47,185 nt of DNA from Oscillospiraceae bacterium (GCA_020025295.1 JAHHSJ010000008.1:1-47185), one strand, 5' to 3'. Positions 7,492 to 16,190 are shown, counted from the stretch's first letter. The notes: generated by a model from the sequence alone, not told the origin. Program-made: numbers and translations.

Positions 7492-7537
7492 ATCGCCCCT
7501 CTCCTCATAGAAAACTCATATGAGGAGCAGGGGCGAT
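7492..7537 (-). promoter_or_regulatory. Hairpin that can mask the ribosome site of the unknown gene
   Basis: Two paired blocks (7492-7500 with 7529-7537, and 7502-7509 with 7519-7526) form a 17-bp stem with a small internal loop and a 9-nt loop. There is no T tail in either direction, so it is not a standard terminator. On the minus strand the AGGGG that would serve the start at 7485 is inside the stem. Confidence 0.5.
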
Positions 7538-7543
7538 GTATGC

Positions 7544-8965
7544 TTAATTCAGTTGGTTCTCCAGCAGCTGCCGCACCAGCTGGGGATTTCCCTTGCCGCC
7601 CAGCTTCCGCATGGTCTGACCGACCAGAAATCCGAAGGCCTTCTGCTTGCCGGACCGCCAATCGGACACAGACTGAGGGTTCTCCTCCAGCACCTGCGCC
7701 ACCACACGGGCAATGGCATCCTCGTCGGAAATCTGCTCCAAGCCGTGAGTACGGATATAGGCAATCGGGTCCTCGTCCGAGTGGAACACAGCGGAAAACA
7801 CCTCCGAGGCAGTGTTGCGGTTGATTTTACCCTCCGCCACACATTCGATCAGCGCCGCCAAATGCTTCGGGGAGAGCGGAATATCCTCTGTCGGCTGGGC
7901 CGCTTCCTTTCGGTCCCGGAGTACCTCTCCCAGCATCCAGTTGGCAGCCGCCTTGGGCGGTGCGTCAAACGCTACCACCTGCTCAAAATAGGCGGCAAAG
8001 CTGCGGCTCATGGTGAGCATTTCCGCATCATAGGCCGACAAGCCATACTCTTCCTGATAGCGCCGCCGCTTGGCCGGAGCCAGCTCCGGCAGCTGCGCTC
8101 TGGCCTGCTCCACCTCTTCCCGGCGGATGTGCAGCGCAGGCAAATCCGGGTCGGGGAAATAGCGGTAATCCTTCGCCGTTTCCTTGCTCCGCATGGCGTA
8201 GGAGCAGTTCTGCTCCTCGTCCCAGCGCCGGGTTTCCTGCTCCACGGTTCCTCCCTGCTCCAACAGGGCGATCTGCCGCCTTGCTTCTACCTCCACTGCT
8301 CGGGCAATGGCTCGGAAGGAGCTGAGGTTCTTCATCTCGGTTCGGGTCCCCAAGGTTTCGCTTCCCACGGGGCGAACGGAGAGATTCACATCACAGCGGA
8401 GGGAGCCTTCCTGCATTTTGCAATCCGACACCCCCAGATATTCCAGCATGGACTTCAGCTGCTCCAGATAGGCGATTACCTCGTCCGCACGGCGGAAATC
8501 CGGCTCGGTGACGATTTCCAGCAGCGGTACTCCGCAGCGGTTATAGTCAATCAGGGTGCGTCCGTCCTGATGAATCAGCTTTCCGGCATCCTCCTCCATA
8601 TGCATTTCGTGGATGCCGATGGTTTTCTCGCCTGCATCTGTTTCAATGGTCACGCCGCCGCCCACACAGATCGGCAGATAGAGCTGAGAAATCTGATATG
8701 CCTTGGGCAGATCGGGGTAAAAGTAGTTTTTCCGGTCAAATCGGGTGATTGGGCTGATGCTGCCCCCCAGTGCCACGCCGGTGCGGATGGCATACTCCAC
8801 CACCTTTCGATTCAACACCGGAAGCGTCCCCGGCATACCGGTACAGACCGGACAGCAGTGGGTATTGGGCTCGCCGCCAAAGGCGGTGGTACAGCCGCAG
8901 AAGATTTTGGTCTTGGTGTTCAGCTCCACATGGGTTTCCAGTCCCACAACGGTTTCCCATTCCAT
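7544..8965 (-). CDS. gatB: Asp-tRNA(Asn)/Glu-tRNA(Gln) amidotransferase subunit B
   Basis: GatB binds misacylated Glu-tRNA(Gln) or Asp-tRNA(Asn), phosphorylates the side chain and receives ammonia from GatA. The 473-residue length is normal. The N-terminus WETVVGLETHVEL and the zinc-site cysteines C23, C25, C37/C38 and C41 are intact, followed by the FDRKNYFYPDLPK and helical tail/YqeY-like domain. One base separates its start from the gatA stop, so translation is coupled. The gene order gatC-gatA-gatB is standard for Firmicutes. Confidence 0.98.
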   Translation of the reverse strand: MEWETVVGLETHVELNTKTKIFCGCTTAFGGEPNTHCCPVCTGMPGTLPVLNRKVVEYAIRTGVALGGSISPITRFDRKNYFYPDLPKAYQISQLYLPICVGGGVTIETDAGEKTIGIHEMHMEEDAGKLIHQDGRTLIDYNRCGVPLLEIVTEPDFRRADEVIAYLEQLKSMLEYLGVSDCKMQEGSLRCDVNLSVRPVGSETLGTRTEMKNLSSFRAIARAVEVEARRQIALLEQGGTVEQETRRWDEEQNCSYAMRSKETAKDYRYFPDPDLPALHIRREEVEQARAQLPELAPAKRRRYQEEYGLSAYDAEMLTMSRSFAAYFEQVVAFDAPPKAAANWMLGEVLRDRKEAAQPTEDIPLSPKHLAALIECVAEGKINRNTASEVFSAVFHSDEDPIAYIRTHGLEQISDEDAIARVVAQVLEENPQSVSDWRSGKQKAFGFLVGQTMRKLGGKGNPQLVRQLLENQLN

Positions 8966-8966
8966 G

Positions 8967-10424
8967 TCACTTCACCTCCCCTTTCTCGGGTCGGCGCAGG
9001 TGGTATGCGGTTTCCTGCTGGACACAGTGCGCTCCATTTAGCACCACGCCGTCCTCCATGGCCCGACCGATCAGCTGCACCCCCAGAGGATGCCCCTCAG
9101 CATCCGGCGCACAAGGGAATGCGATGGCAGGCAGTCCCGTGAGATTAACACCCACGGTGAACACATCATCCAGATACATGGCAAGGGGATTGTCCCCGTA
9201 GTGTCCCAGCTTGGGTGCCGCTCCCGGAGTCACCGGGGTGAGCAGCAGATCATACCGCTGCAATAGTTCGTTCCATACCTGCTTCACCTGCTCCTGCGTC
9301 TCCAGCGCCCTCCGGTACCATGCGTCGTAGTGTCCGGCCGACAGGACAAAGGTACCCATCAGGATACGCCGCCGGACTTCCGCTCCAAAGCCCTGACTCC
9401 GGCTTCGGGCGTACAGCTGGTTGGCATTTGTCGCTGTTTGATCTCGCCAGCCGTACTTCACCCCATCATAACGGGCCAGATTGGAGCTTGCCTGTGCAGA
9501 AGAGAGGATATAGTAGGCAGCCACGGTTTCCTGCACCAACGGCAGCGTACATTTCTCCACCACAGCGCCCCGTGCCTTCAGCACCTCTGCGGTTTCCAGC
9601 ACACCCCGGCGCACCCCTTCTTCCACCTTGTCCAGCAGTTCCACCGGAAGGCCGATCCGCACCCCGTCAAGGGTTCCGGTGAGCTGTTCCAGCAAGGAAG
9701 GCCCTGTGACCGGCACCGTAGTGCCGTCCTTGGGGTCCTGACCCCGAAGGACATCCAGCACCGCAGCACAATCCTCCGCCGTCCGGGCAATGGGGCCGAT
9801 CTGATCCAGCGACGAGGCATGGGCAATCAATCCATACCGGGACACGGTGCCGTAGGTGGGCTTCATGCCGGTCACGCCGCAATGGGCCGCCGGCTGACGA
9901 ATGGAGCCGCCGGTGTCACTGGCCAGCGCATACCAGCAGGTGCCGGATGCCACCGATGCCGCACTTCCTGCGGAAGAGCCGCCCGCCGTCCGGGTCTTGT
10001 CCCACGGGTTTTTCACCGTGCCAAACCAGCTGGTTTCGCCCGTAGAACCCATAGCGAACTCGTCCATATTGTGCTTACCCAGCAGGATGCCGCCGGACGC
10101 CGCAAACCGCTCCACAACCGTGGCGTCATAGGGGGAAACAAACTCCGCCAGCATACGGGATGCACAGGTGGTGGGCAGATGGGCCGTGCAGAGGTTGTCC
10201 TTGAGTCCTGCCGGAACACCGGCAAGCGGACGGTCGGGCAGGTGCTGTTCCAGCCGCTTGGCCTGTTCCAGTGCCAGCTCCTCCGTCACCGTGATATAGG
10301 TGTGGTTGTCCGACTGCTCCCGGCGGATACGCTCCATCGCCTGACGCACGGCCTCGGTGGGAGACACCTCTCCCCGGCGGATAGCCTGTCCCAGCTCCAG
10401 TGCGGTCAATGCCGTCAAATCCAT
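8967..10424 (-). CDS. gatA: Asp-tRNA(Asn)/Glu-tRNA(Gln) amidotransferase subunit A
   Basis: The glutaminase subunit of GatCAB, an amidase-signature enzyme that frees ammonia from glutamine and channels it to GatB. The 485-residue protein carries the Ser-cisSer-Lys triad at Lys75 (PAGLKDN), Ser150 (AGGSSAGSA) and Ser174 (TGGSIRQPA). The start at 10424 (MDLTALTALE) lies 2 nt after the gatC stop. Indirect charging through GatCAB implies that glutaminyl- and/or asparaginyl-tRNA synthetase is missing in this organism. Confidence 0.98.
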   Translation of the reverse strand: MDLTALTALELGQAIRRGEVSPTEAVRQAMERIRREQSDNHTYITVTEELALEQAKRLEQHLPDRPLAGVPAGLKDNLCTAHLPTTCASRMLAEFVSPYDATVVERFAASGGILLGKHNMDEFAMGSTGETSWFGTVKNPWDKTRTAGGSSAGSAASVASGTCWYALASDTGGSIRQPAAHCGVTGMKPTYGTVSRYGLIAHASSLDQIGPIARTAEDCAAVLDVLRGQDPKDGTTVPVTGPSLLEQLTGTLDGVRIGLPVELLDKVEEGVRRGVLETAEVLKARGAVVEKCTLPLVQETVAAYYILSSAQASSNLARYDGVKYGWRDQTATNANQLYARSRSQGFGAEVRRRILMGTFVLSAGHYDAWYRRALETQEQVKQVWNELLQRYDLLLTPVTPGAAPKLGHYGDNPLAMYLDDVFTVGVNLTGLPAIAFPCAPDAEGHPLGVQLIGRAMEDGVVLNGAHCVQQETAYHLRRPEKGEVK

Positions 10425-10426
10425 AC

Positions 10427-10699
10427 TCAGCCCTCCTCCGGTGTCCAGAAGCCCTGCTTCGACGGACTGACTTCCAGAAGCTGCTCCTCCGGCATGGAGG
10501 GGCTTACCTCATCAGAGCGAAGCTGCTCCAAATGCACCGTCAAATCCTCCGAAGGCTGGGTCGGGTTGGTTTCTCCCAGACACTCCATATAGCTGAGAAT
10601 CTGCTGCAAATCCTGCTGCATCCGCAGCTCTTCCGCTTCCGTCAATTCCAAGCGAGCCAGCTCAGCGGTCTTGCGCACCAGTTCTCTTGTCACTTCCAA
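10427..10699 (-). CDS. gatC: Asp-tRNA(Asn)/Glu-tRNA(Gln) amidotransferase subunit C
   Basis: The small belt subunit that stabilises the GatA-GatB complex. Similarity starts at EVTRELVRKTAELARLEL, normal for GatC. I place the start at TTG 10699, with an AAGGAGG site 8 nt upstream, giving 90 residues; a GTG two codons later is the alternative. A longer frame from 10753 would run through the hairpin at 10724-10751 and lacks a ribosome site. It is the first gene of the gatCAB operon. Confidence 0.93.
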   Translation of the reverse strand: MEVTRELVRKTAELARLELTEAEELRMQQDLQQILSYMECLGETNPTQPSEDLTVHLEQLRSDEVSPSMPEEQLLEVSPSKQGFWTPEEG

Positions 10700-10717
10700 G
10701 CCAGTCCCCTCCTTATA

Positions 10718-10751
10718 CAAAAGGCCCGAACTGAGTGATACCAGTTCGGGC
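10718..10751 (-). terminator. Terminator-like hairpin ahead of gatC
   Basis: A perfect 10-bp stem (10724-10733 with 10742-10751), 8-nt loop, then CCTTTTG on the minus strand. It may end the upstream SSB-like transcript. It also lies in the leader of a promoter at 10768, so it could act as an attenuator of gatCAB. Confidence 0.6.
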
Positions 10752-10767
10752 AACAGTTACTATTTGG

Positions 10768-10797
10768 ATTTTAGCCCGGATTCCCGGCGGTTGTCAA
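10768..10797 (-). promoter_or_regulatory. Promoter for gatCAB inside the end of the upstream gene
   Basis: On the minus strand TTGACA (10792-10797) and TAAAAT (10768-10773) with an 18-nt spacer. The element overlaps the last codons of the SSB-like gene. Confidence 0.6.
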
Positions 10798-11421
10798 GGA
10801 AAACTCCCGCTGAGGCAGTACCTCCAAGGACATTGCCGACACCTCATAAGCGGTTTTGGTCACCACACGGTCCTCCAGCACTTTGGTATAATTTCTGCTC
10901 TGGAACCGGCCTTGCAGCTGCAAGCGATCCCCTACCTGTAATTCCGCCGCTGTCCGGGCCAAGCCGCCCCATGTAATGCAGGGCAGGTAATCTGACCGTC
11001 CATACCGACGATTTACCGCCACCGTCAGGTCGGTGATTTCTCGCCCCATAGGGGTGTGCCGGTAGACCGGCAGCTTGCAAATCACGCCGGTGATGCTCAC
11101 CTCATTGCGGTCTGCTCCCTCCGGGGCCGGACCGAGGCTCCGGGCAAACACCGTCAGCACCAGCCTTGCTCCCACGCCGGACCGATTATTGAAGCTGCGA
11201 ATCTCTCCTTCCACCTCCATTTGTTCCCCGGCCAGCACCGGGAACTGCTCCAGCAGTGTTCGGCTCACCAGTACCGGAAGCACATCCTCCACCCCGGACA
11301 GCCGTTCCACCTGAAGGGGAAACCGGAAGTAGTCCTCCCCGTGGTTTTCATGGGAAAAAACGGGTTCACTCAGCACCAGCCCGGAAAACAGGGCTTGATT
11401 TTCATTCCACTCCATACGCAA
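10771..11421 (-). CDS. SSB-like OB-fold protein with two OB domains
   Basis: A protein of about 216 residues related to single-stranded DNA-binding proteins. The first half (residues 5-100) and second half (about 108-205) each look like an OB-fold. The second contains ITGVICKLPVYRHTPMGR followed by a Tyr/Trp-containing stretch ending ITWGG, which parallels the SSB/PriB pattern. The acidic C-terminal tip that canonical SSB uses to bind partners is absent, so this is a paralogue and not the replicative SSB. A TTG at 11421 has AAGGAG at 7 nt; ATG 11415 is the alternative start. Confidence 0.7.
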   Translation of the reverse strand: MRMEWNENQALFSGLVLSEPVFSHENHGEDYFRFPLQVERLSGVEDVLPVLVSRTLLEQFPVLAGEQMEVEGEIRSFNNRSGVGARLVLTVFARSLGPAPEGADRNEVSITGVICKLPVYRHTPMGREITDLTVAVNRRYGRSDYLPCITWGGLARTAAELQVGDRLQLQGRFQSRNYTKVLEDRVVTKTAYEVSAMSLEVLPQREFSLTTAGNPG

Positions 11422-11621
11422 ATTGCCGCTCCTTTTCCTCAGTTATGGGGCATTGTATGCGTTTCGGCGGATGGCTAGAACCCACCCCGCTTTTCTCCTT
11501 TGGAATGCTGCTTTTTCCATTTTTATCTGGAAATGTGGGGCAAATGACGGTGCAGACACAATGTACGAATAAAAAAAGCCTGAAATAACAGAAAAAACAG
11601 GGATATTTCACCGCTATCATC

Positions 11622-11650
11622 TTGAATTTTGAAGATGAAAAGCATATAAT
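11622..11650 (+). promoter_or_regulatory. Promoter for murC
   Basis: TTGAAT (11622-11627), 17-nt spacer, TATAAT (11645-11650). The rest of 11422-11621 has no further feature I can support. Confidence 0.85.
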
Positions 11651-11698
11651 ACTTGAGTTATCTTCAGATGTACTTGATACATTGCAGGAGGCTCTTTC

Positions 11699-13081
11699 AT
11701 GACCGTTTCTGAATGCAAATCTTATTTACTTCCCGGTAAGCGGGCCCATCTGGTGGGTATCGGCGGTGTATCTATGGCACCTCTGGCCGAAGTTCTCCAC
11801 GGCATGGGCATGATTGTTTCCGGCTCTGATATGAAGGAATCCGCTACGGTGGAGCATCTTCGCTCTCTGGGCATCCACGTGATCATCGGCCACTTCCCCG
11901 AAAATTCCAAGGGCTGTGATCTGGTGATCCGTACCTCCGCCGTACACGACGACAACCCGGAAATCGTCGGCGCCAGAGCGGAGAACATCCCCGTATTTGA
12001 GCGGGCACAGGCTTGGGGCGCACTGATGATGGACTACAAGCACGCAGTCTGCATCTCCGGCACCCACGGCAAAACCACCACCACCAGCATGAGCGCCCAC
12101 ATCTTCATGGCTGCCAAAAAGGACCCCACCGTTATGATCGGCGGCACCCTGCCCCTGTTCAACGCAGGCCATCGGGTGGGCAACGGCGACACCATCGTGC
12201 TGGAAAGCTGCGAGTACTGCAACAGCTTCCTTTCCTTCCGTCCGACCACCGCTGTCATTCTGGACATTGAAGAGGACCATCTGGACTTCTTCAAGGATCT
12301 GGCAGACATCGAATGTTCCTTCCGCCGCTTTGCCGATCTTGTTCCGGCTGAGGACGGTGTAGTGGTTGCCAACGCCGACGACCGCAACACGATGGATACG
12401 CTGGACGGACTTGACCGCAATGTCATCACCTTCGGCATGGGCTCCTATGCCGATGTGTACTGTGAGAATCTGGAATATGTCCGTGGCATGGGCCGCTTTG
12501 ACCTGATGCAGGACGGTCTGCCGCTGACCCATGTGGAGCTGAGCGTTCCCGGCGAGCACAATGTCAAGAACGCACTGGCTGCCGCAGCTGCCGCTCTCAC
12601 CGCTCACATTGACCCGGAGGCCATCGCAGAAGGACTGAACTCCTACACCGGCGCCGGCCGCCGCTTTGAGTACAAGGGCGAATACAACGGTGCTCAGGTC
12701 TACGACGACTATGCCCACCATCCCGGCGAACTGCATATGCTGCTGGAAACCGCCAAGACGCTGGGCTATGACCGCATCATCTGTGCCTTCCAGCCCCACA
12801 CCTACACCCGTACCAAGGCTTTCTTCGCCGATTTCGTTCGGGAGCTGTCCAAAGCAGACATCACGGTGATGCTGGAGATTTTCGCCGCCCGGGAAACCAA
12901 CACTCTGGGTATGTCCTCCAAGGATATTGCCGACCGTCTGGAGCACGGCATCTACTGCCCCACCATTGAGGCCCTGACCGACAAGCTGGCGGAACTGGCT
13001 CAGCCCGGTGACCTGATCCTCACCGTCGGTGCCGGCGACATCTACCTTGCCGGTGAAGCTCTGGTAGTCAGAGATCACTAA
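11699..13081 (+). CDS. murC: UDP-N-acetylmuramate--L-alanine ligase
   Basis: A cytosolic ATP-dependent ligase that adds L-alanine to UDP-MurNAc, the first step of the peptidoglycan stem peptide. The 460-residue protein has the N-terminal Rossmann motif HLVGIGGVSMAPLA (17-30), the ATP loop GTHGKTTT (121-128), the central HLDFFKD region, and DDYAHHPGE in the C-terminal domain. An AGGAGG site precedes ATG 11699. It is monocistronic, with its own promoter and a bidirectional terminator, away from any cell-wall cluster. Confidence 0.97.
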   Translation: MTVSECKSYLLPGKRAHLVGIGGVSMAPLAEVLHGMGMIVSGSDMKESATVEHLRSLGIHVIIGHFPENSKGCDLVIRTSAVHDDNPEIVGARAENIPVFERAQAWGALMMDYKHAVCISGTHGKTTTTSMSAHIFMAAKKDPTVMIGGTLPLFNAGHRVGNGDTIVLESCEYCNSFLSFRPTTAVILDIEEDHLDFFKDLADIECSFRRFADLVPAEDGVVVANADDRNTMDTLDGLDRNVITFGMGSYADVYCENLEYVRGMGRFDLMQDGLPLTHVELSVPGEHNVKNALAAAAAALTAHIDPEAIAEGLNSYTGAGRRFEYKGEYNGAQVYDDYAHHPGELHMLLETAKTLGYDRIICAFQPHTYTRTKAFFADFVRELSKADITVMLEIFAARETNTLGMSSKDIADRLEHGIYCPTIEALTDKLAELAQPGDLILTVGAGDIYLAGEALVVRDH

Positions 13082-13096
13082 TTAATAATCAAGCAA

Positions 13097-13131
13097 AAAC
13101 GCCGTTCGGTTCATCCGAACGGCGTTTCTTT
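13097..13131. terminator. Bidirectional terminator between murC and the orphan gene
   Basis: A perfect 13-bp stem (13097-13109 with 13115-13127), 5-nt loop, with T-rich flanks on both strands. Confidence 0.9.
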
Positions 13132-13644
13132 TTACTCTTTGATTCTCTGCTCCATGGCTCGGATCAGCTGCTTTTCCACCGGCAGCAGATCACGCTTGCG
13201 GTAAGCGGTGGTCATGCGCTGGTGGCACTCCTTCAGCTTATCCTGACTGAGGTAAGGCAGCAGCGGCATAAACTGGGACACCATGGCCCGCTTCATCAGA
13301 CCCGTGGTGGAGTTCAACTGACCATCGACCGGGCAGAGCATGATGTCTGCCACCACAGCGCAGGCCTCTGCGGCTTCCTCCGGGGCTGCCCCTTCGAGCG
13401 CCGTCTGGAAAAACTCCAGCTGACCCTGCACCTTGGTCAAAAACTCCTCGCACAGCGTATCTCTCGGCGTGGAGATATGGCTGCCGGCGATCCAACGGAG
13501 GAAACTGCCCCCCATCTTGCTGCTTCCGGCGTGTCCGGCAACCTTGCTGCCCAGACCGCTCACGGCCTCAGTAAACTCATCATAGCTCTCTTTCAGCTTG
13601 TCTGCCAGCTGTACCAGCTCGACTGCTCCGGTCTGTTCGCTCAT
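13132..13644 (-). CDS. Helical protein of unknown function
   Basis: A 170-residue, mostly alpha-helical soluble protein with no recognised domain, signal or membrane segment. A small Gly/Ser-rich stretch (GHAGSSKMGGSF, about 37-48) interrupts the helices, and the C-terminus is basic (RKRDLLPVEKQLIRAMEQRIKE). The start at 13644 has an AAAGGGC site. It is monocistronic with a perfect-hexamer promoter, so it is likely strongly expressed. No function is suggested by neighbours. Confidence 0.65.
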   Translation of the reverse strand: MSEQTGAVELVQLADKLKESYDEFTEAVSGLGSKVAGHAGSSKMGGSFLRWIAGSHISTPRDTLCEEFLTKVQGQLEFFQTALEGAAPEEAAEACAVVADIMLCPVDGQLNSTTGLMKRAMVSQFMPLLPYLSQDKLKECHQRMTTAYRKRDLLPVEKQLIRAMEQRIKE

Positions 13645-13681
13645 AACACGATGCCCTTTCTGTGGTTATCATAGTGCCCTT

Positions 13682-13711
13682 ATTATAGTTGGTTCTCCGC
13701 TTGCTTGTCAA
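13682..13711 (-). promoter_or_regulatory. Consensus sigma-A promoter for the orphan gene
   Basis: On the minus strand TTGACA (13706-13711) and TATAAT (13682-13687), both exact consensus, with an 18-nt spacer. Confidence 0.85.
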
Positions 13712-13826
13712 TGCAGTGTTTTTTCCATCGCTTTCGCCGCCCGTTCTTTTCCCTGTGGGCATGAATACCCTCTCCCGGTCTGCATAAGGTAGAGAGAACT
13801 ATCCACAGGAAAGGAGGAACGGCCCG

Positions 13827-15344
13827 GTGACTCACCGTCCGTCTTTGACCCGTTCTGCAATTTTGCTCACGGTGGTGGGACTCATCAGTCAGTCCCTCAC
13901 CTTTCTCTATCACATCGCCGTGGCTCGTCTGGTGGGGGCGCAGGCCATGGGGCTGGTGCATCTGATTATGCCGGCCTATGCCGTAATGCAGTCCATCTGC
14001 ATTTCCGGCCTGGCAATGGCGGTCACCGTGCTGTCCTCTGAGCTGTATGCCAGAAAGAACACCCTGGCTCTCCGGCAGATGATTAGAGTCTCCTTCCGGG
14101 GGCTCATTTTACTCTGGTTCCCAGTGGCTCTGCTGGTGCTGACCCAAAGCGACACCATCGCTCAGCGGGTTTTGGGTGACGGTCGAACCCGGGCCGGTCT
14201 GCTTCTTCTGCTGCCGGCCTTGCTGCTCACCGGTGTGGAGCATCTGCAAAAACAATACTGCTACGGCACCGGACGGCTCTGGCTGCCGGCCTCGGCAGAG
14301 GTGGTGGAACAGCTGGCTCGCTGCATCGCCATCATCCTTCTGCTTCAAGTCGTTCGCCCGAAAGAGGACACCATTGCCGCCGCCTTGATTACCGCCGGAA
14401 TCCTGTGCAGTGAGGTGGTGTCCTCCCTCTCCCTGTCGCTGGGGCTGTGCCGAAAAAAACCGACGCTCGGCGGATGTTTGCTGCCGAGCAATCAGCTGCG
14501 CCGCCGGATTGCTGCAATCGCTCTTCCGGTGAGTTTCACGGCTCTGCTGGGCAACCTGATGGAGGCCGCCACCGCCATGGCCATTCCAAAATTGCTGGTG
14601 GCCTACGGTCGCACACCGGGAGAAGCCATGGGGGAATTCGGCATACTGATGGGCATGACTCTGCCTATGCTCTCCATTCCCACCGCCTTTGTCAACGGAC
14701 TGACGCTGGCTCTGCTGCCTCGGCTGACCGAGGCACGGACACTGGGCCATATGGCCTCCTTTCGCCGCATCAGTGAAAAGGCGATGCTCTCCGTCTCCTA
14801 CCTGATTCTCCCCTCGGTAACCCTGATTGCCGCATTCGGCCACGACTTGGGCACGGTGCTCTTTCAGGAGCCAAAAGCCGCTTCTCACATTGGCTCACTG
14901 GCTATTGTGGTCTGTGCAGAATGCTATCATATCATTCTCGTCTGCATTCTGCACGCACTGGACAAACAGAAGGAAAGCGCCATCATTTCCCTTGGTTGTG
15001 CCGGAATTGAACTGACCGCTACCCTGCTGCTCACCGGACACATGGGACTGAAGGGGTTCATCTGGGGCCAAATTTTGTCCGAAGCGGTCGCCGTGCCGCT
15101 TTGTATGCTTCTGGTCTGTCAGTCCGCCGAGCTCCGCCTTGGGATTGGCCGCTGTTTCGTAGTTCCGGTGCTTGCCACTTTGCTGGCTGGGGCACTGGTG
15201 GTGCTGATCGGACAATACATCCACCGTCTGGGCATCGATCCCAGCGTCATGCCTCCCATTTGCATCTGCGGCGGCAGTCTGCTCTACCTTGTCACGCTCC
15301 GGGCACAGGGGGTGCGTCCTTGGCAGCTGCTCCGTGGAAAATAG
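13827..15344 (+). CDS. spoVB: SpoVB-like lipid flippase of the MOP/MATE superfamily
   Basis: A 505-residue integral membrane protein with about 12-14 hydrophobic segments and the pseudo-twofold pattern of polysaccharide/lipid-II flippases. Length and N-terminus (LVGLISQSLTFLYHIAVARLVGAQAMG-like) match SpoVB and YkvU-type proteins, needed for spore cortex peptidoglycan. The start is a GTG at 13827 with AAGGAGG about 8 nt upstream. truA follows 48 nt after the stop. No convincing sigma-E promoter could be fixed in the upstream gap. SpoVB paralogues are common, so the precise role is uncertain. Confidence 0.78.
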   Translation: MTHRPSLTRSAILLTVVGLISQSLTFLYHIAVARLVGAQAMGLVHLIMPAYAVMQSICISGLAMAVTVLSSELYARKNTLALRQMIRVSFRGLILLWFPVALLVLTQSDTIAQRVLGDGRTRAGLLLLLPALLLTGVEHLQKQYCYGTGRLWLPASAEVVEQLARCIAIILLLQVVRPKEDTIAAALITAGILCSEVVSSLSLSLGLCRKKPTLGGCLLPSNQLRRRIAAIALPVSFTALLGNLMEAATAMAIPKLLVAYGRTPGEAMGEFGILMGMTLPMLSIPTAFVNGLTLALLPRLTEARTLGHMASFRRISEKAMLSVSYLILPSVTLIAAFGHDLGTVLFQEPKAASHIGSLAIVVCAECYHIILVCILHALDKQKESAIISLGCAGIELTATLLLTGHMGLKGFIWGQILSEAVAVPLCMLLVCQSAELRLGIGRCFVVPVLATLLAGALVVLIGQYIHRLGIDPSVMPPICICGGSLLYLVTLRAQGVRPWQLLRGK

Positions 15345-15392
15345 TTGCTTTTCCCTTCGCTTTCCGCTATGCTGATGCAGGGAGGGAACAAA

Positions 15393-16133
15393 ATGAAGAA
15401 TTTTCGCATGACGATTCAATACGAAGGCACTCGCTACCACGGATGGCAGGTGCAGGGAAACACCGAAAACACCATTCAGGGCAAGCTGCAGCAGGTGCTC
15501 ACTTCCCTCAACGGCTCCGAGGTGGAAGTCCACGGCTCCGGCCGCACGGACGCCGGGGTCCATGCCCGGGGGCAGGTCGCCAATGTCAAGATGAGGGATG
15601 ACCTCACCTGCCAGCAGATTTTGGAGCACTGCGCCAAATATCTCCCCCGGGATATTGCGGTCATCGCTGTGACTGAGGCCCCGGAACGGTTCCACGCCCG
15701 GCTGAACGCAAAAAGCAAGACCTACTGCTATCGGCTGTGGACTTCGGAGATTCCCAATGTGTTTGAGCGCCGGGTAATGACCGAATACACCGAGCGACCT
15801 TTGGATGTGGAGCGGATGCGTCAGGCTGCCGCCGATCTCTGCGGCACCCACGATTTCCGTTCCTTCTGCGGTCTGCGCCGGTTCAAAAAATCCACCGTCC
15901 GCACCATCACGAACATCAAAGTAGAGCAGATTGGGCCGGAGATTCGGCTGACCTACACAGGAAACGGCTTTCTCAACCTAATGGTTCGCATCCTCACCGG
16001 CACACTGGTAGAGGTGGGTGCCGGACTGCGTACTCCGGACAGTATGCCCGAGGTGCTGGCTGCTCTGGATCGCTCCGCCGCAGGTCCCGCCATGCCGCCT
16101 ACGGGGCTTTGCCTGATGGAAGTCACTTATTAA
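15393..16133 (+). CDS. truA: tRNA pseudouridine(38-40) synthase
   Basis: Isomerises uridines 38-40 in the tRNA anticodon arm. The protein has 246 residues. Catalytic Asp53 lies in GSGRTDAGVHA and the FHAR motif follows. ATG 15393 has GGGAGGG 6-7 nt upstream; an earlier in-frame start at 15345 abuts the upstream gene and lacks this spacing. It is co-oriented with the flippase gene and followed by a terminator. Confidence 0.96.
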   Translation: MKNFRMTIQYEGTRYHGWQVQGNTENTIQGKLQQVLTSLNGSEVEVHGSGRTDAGVHARGQVANVKMRDDLTCQQILEHCAKYLPRDIAVIAVTEAPERFHARLNAKSKTYCYRLWTSEIPNVFERRVMTEYTERPLDVERMRQAAADLCGTHDFRSFCGLRRFKKSTVRTITNIKVEQIGPEIRLTYTGNGFLNLMVRILTGTLVEVGAGLRTPDSMPEVLAALDRSAAGPAMPPTGLCLMEVTY

Positions 16134-16141
16134 AATGAAAC

Positions 16142-16180
16142 AAGGCAAGCAGAACCAGTTCTATGGTCTGCTTGCCTTTT
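16142..16180. terminator. Terminator between truA and mnmA
   Basis: A 15-bp stem with one bulged A (16142-16157 with 16164-16178) and a TTTT tail on the plus strand; the convergent mnmA ends just beyond it. Confidence 0.8.
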
Positions 16181-16190
16181 CTCATTGGAT

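Noticed and set aside
7520..9142. A 540-codon plus-strand open frame opposite gatB
   Set aside because: Shadow frame in GC-biased DNA; gatB and gatA on the other strand are unambiguous.
10700..10770. A T-box or other tRNA-sensing leader before gatC
   Set aside because: The leader is too short and has no specifier loop or T-box bulge; only one simple hairpin is present.
13763..13791. A sigma-E or sigma-K promoter before the SpoVB-like gene
   Set aside because: CATAAGGTA resembles a sigma-K -10 but the -35 is missing or badly spaced.
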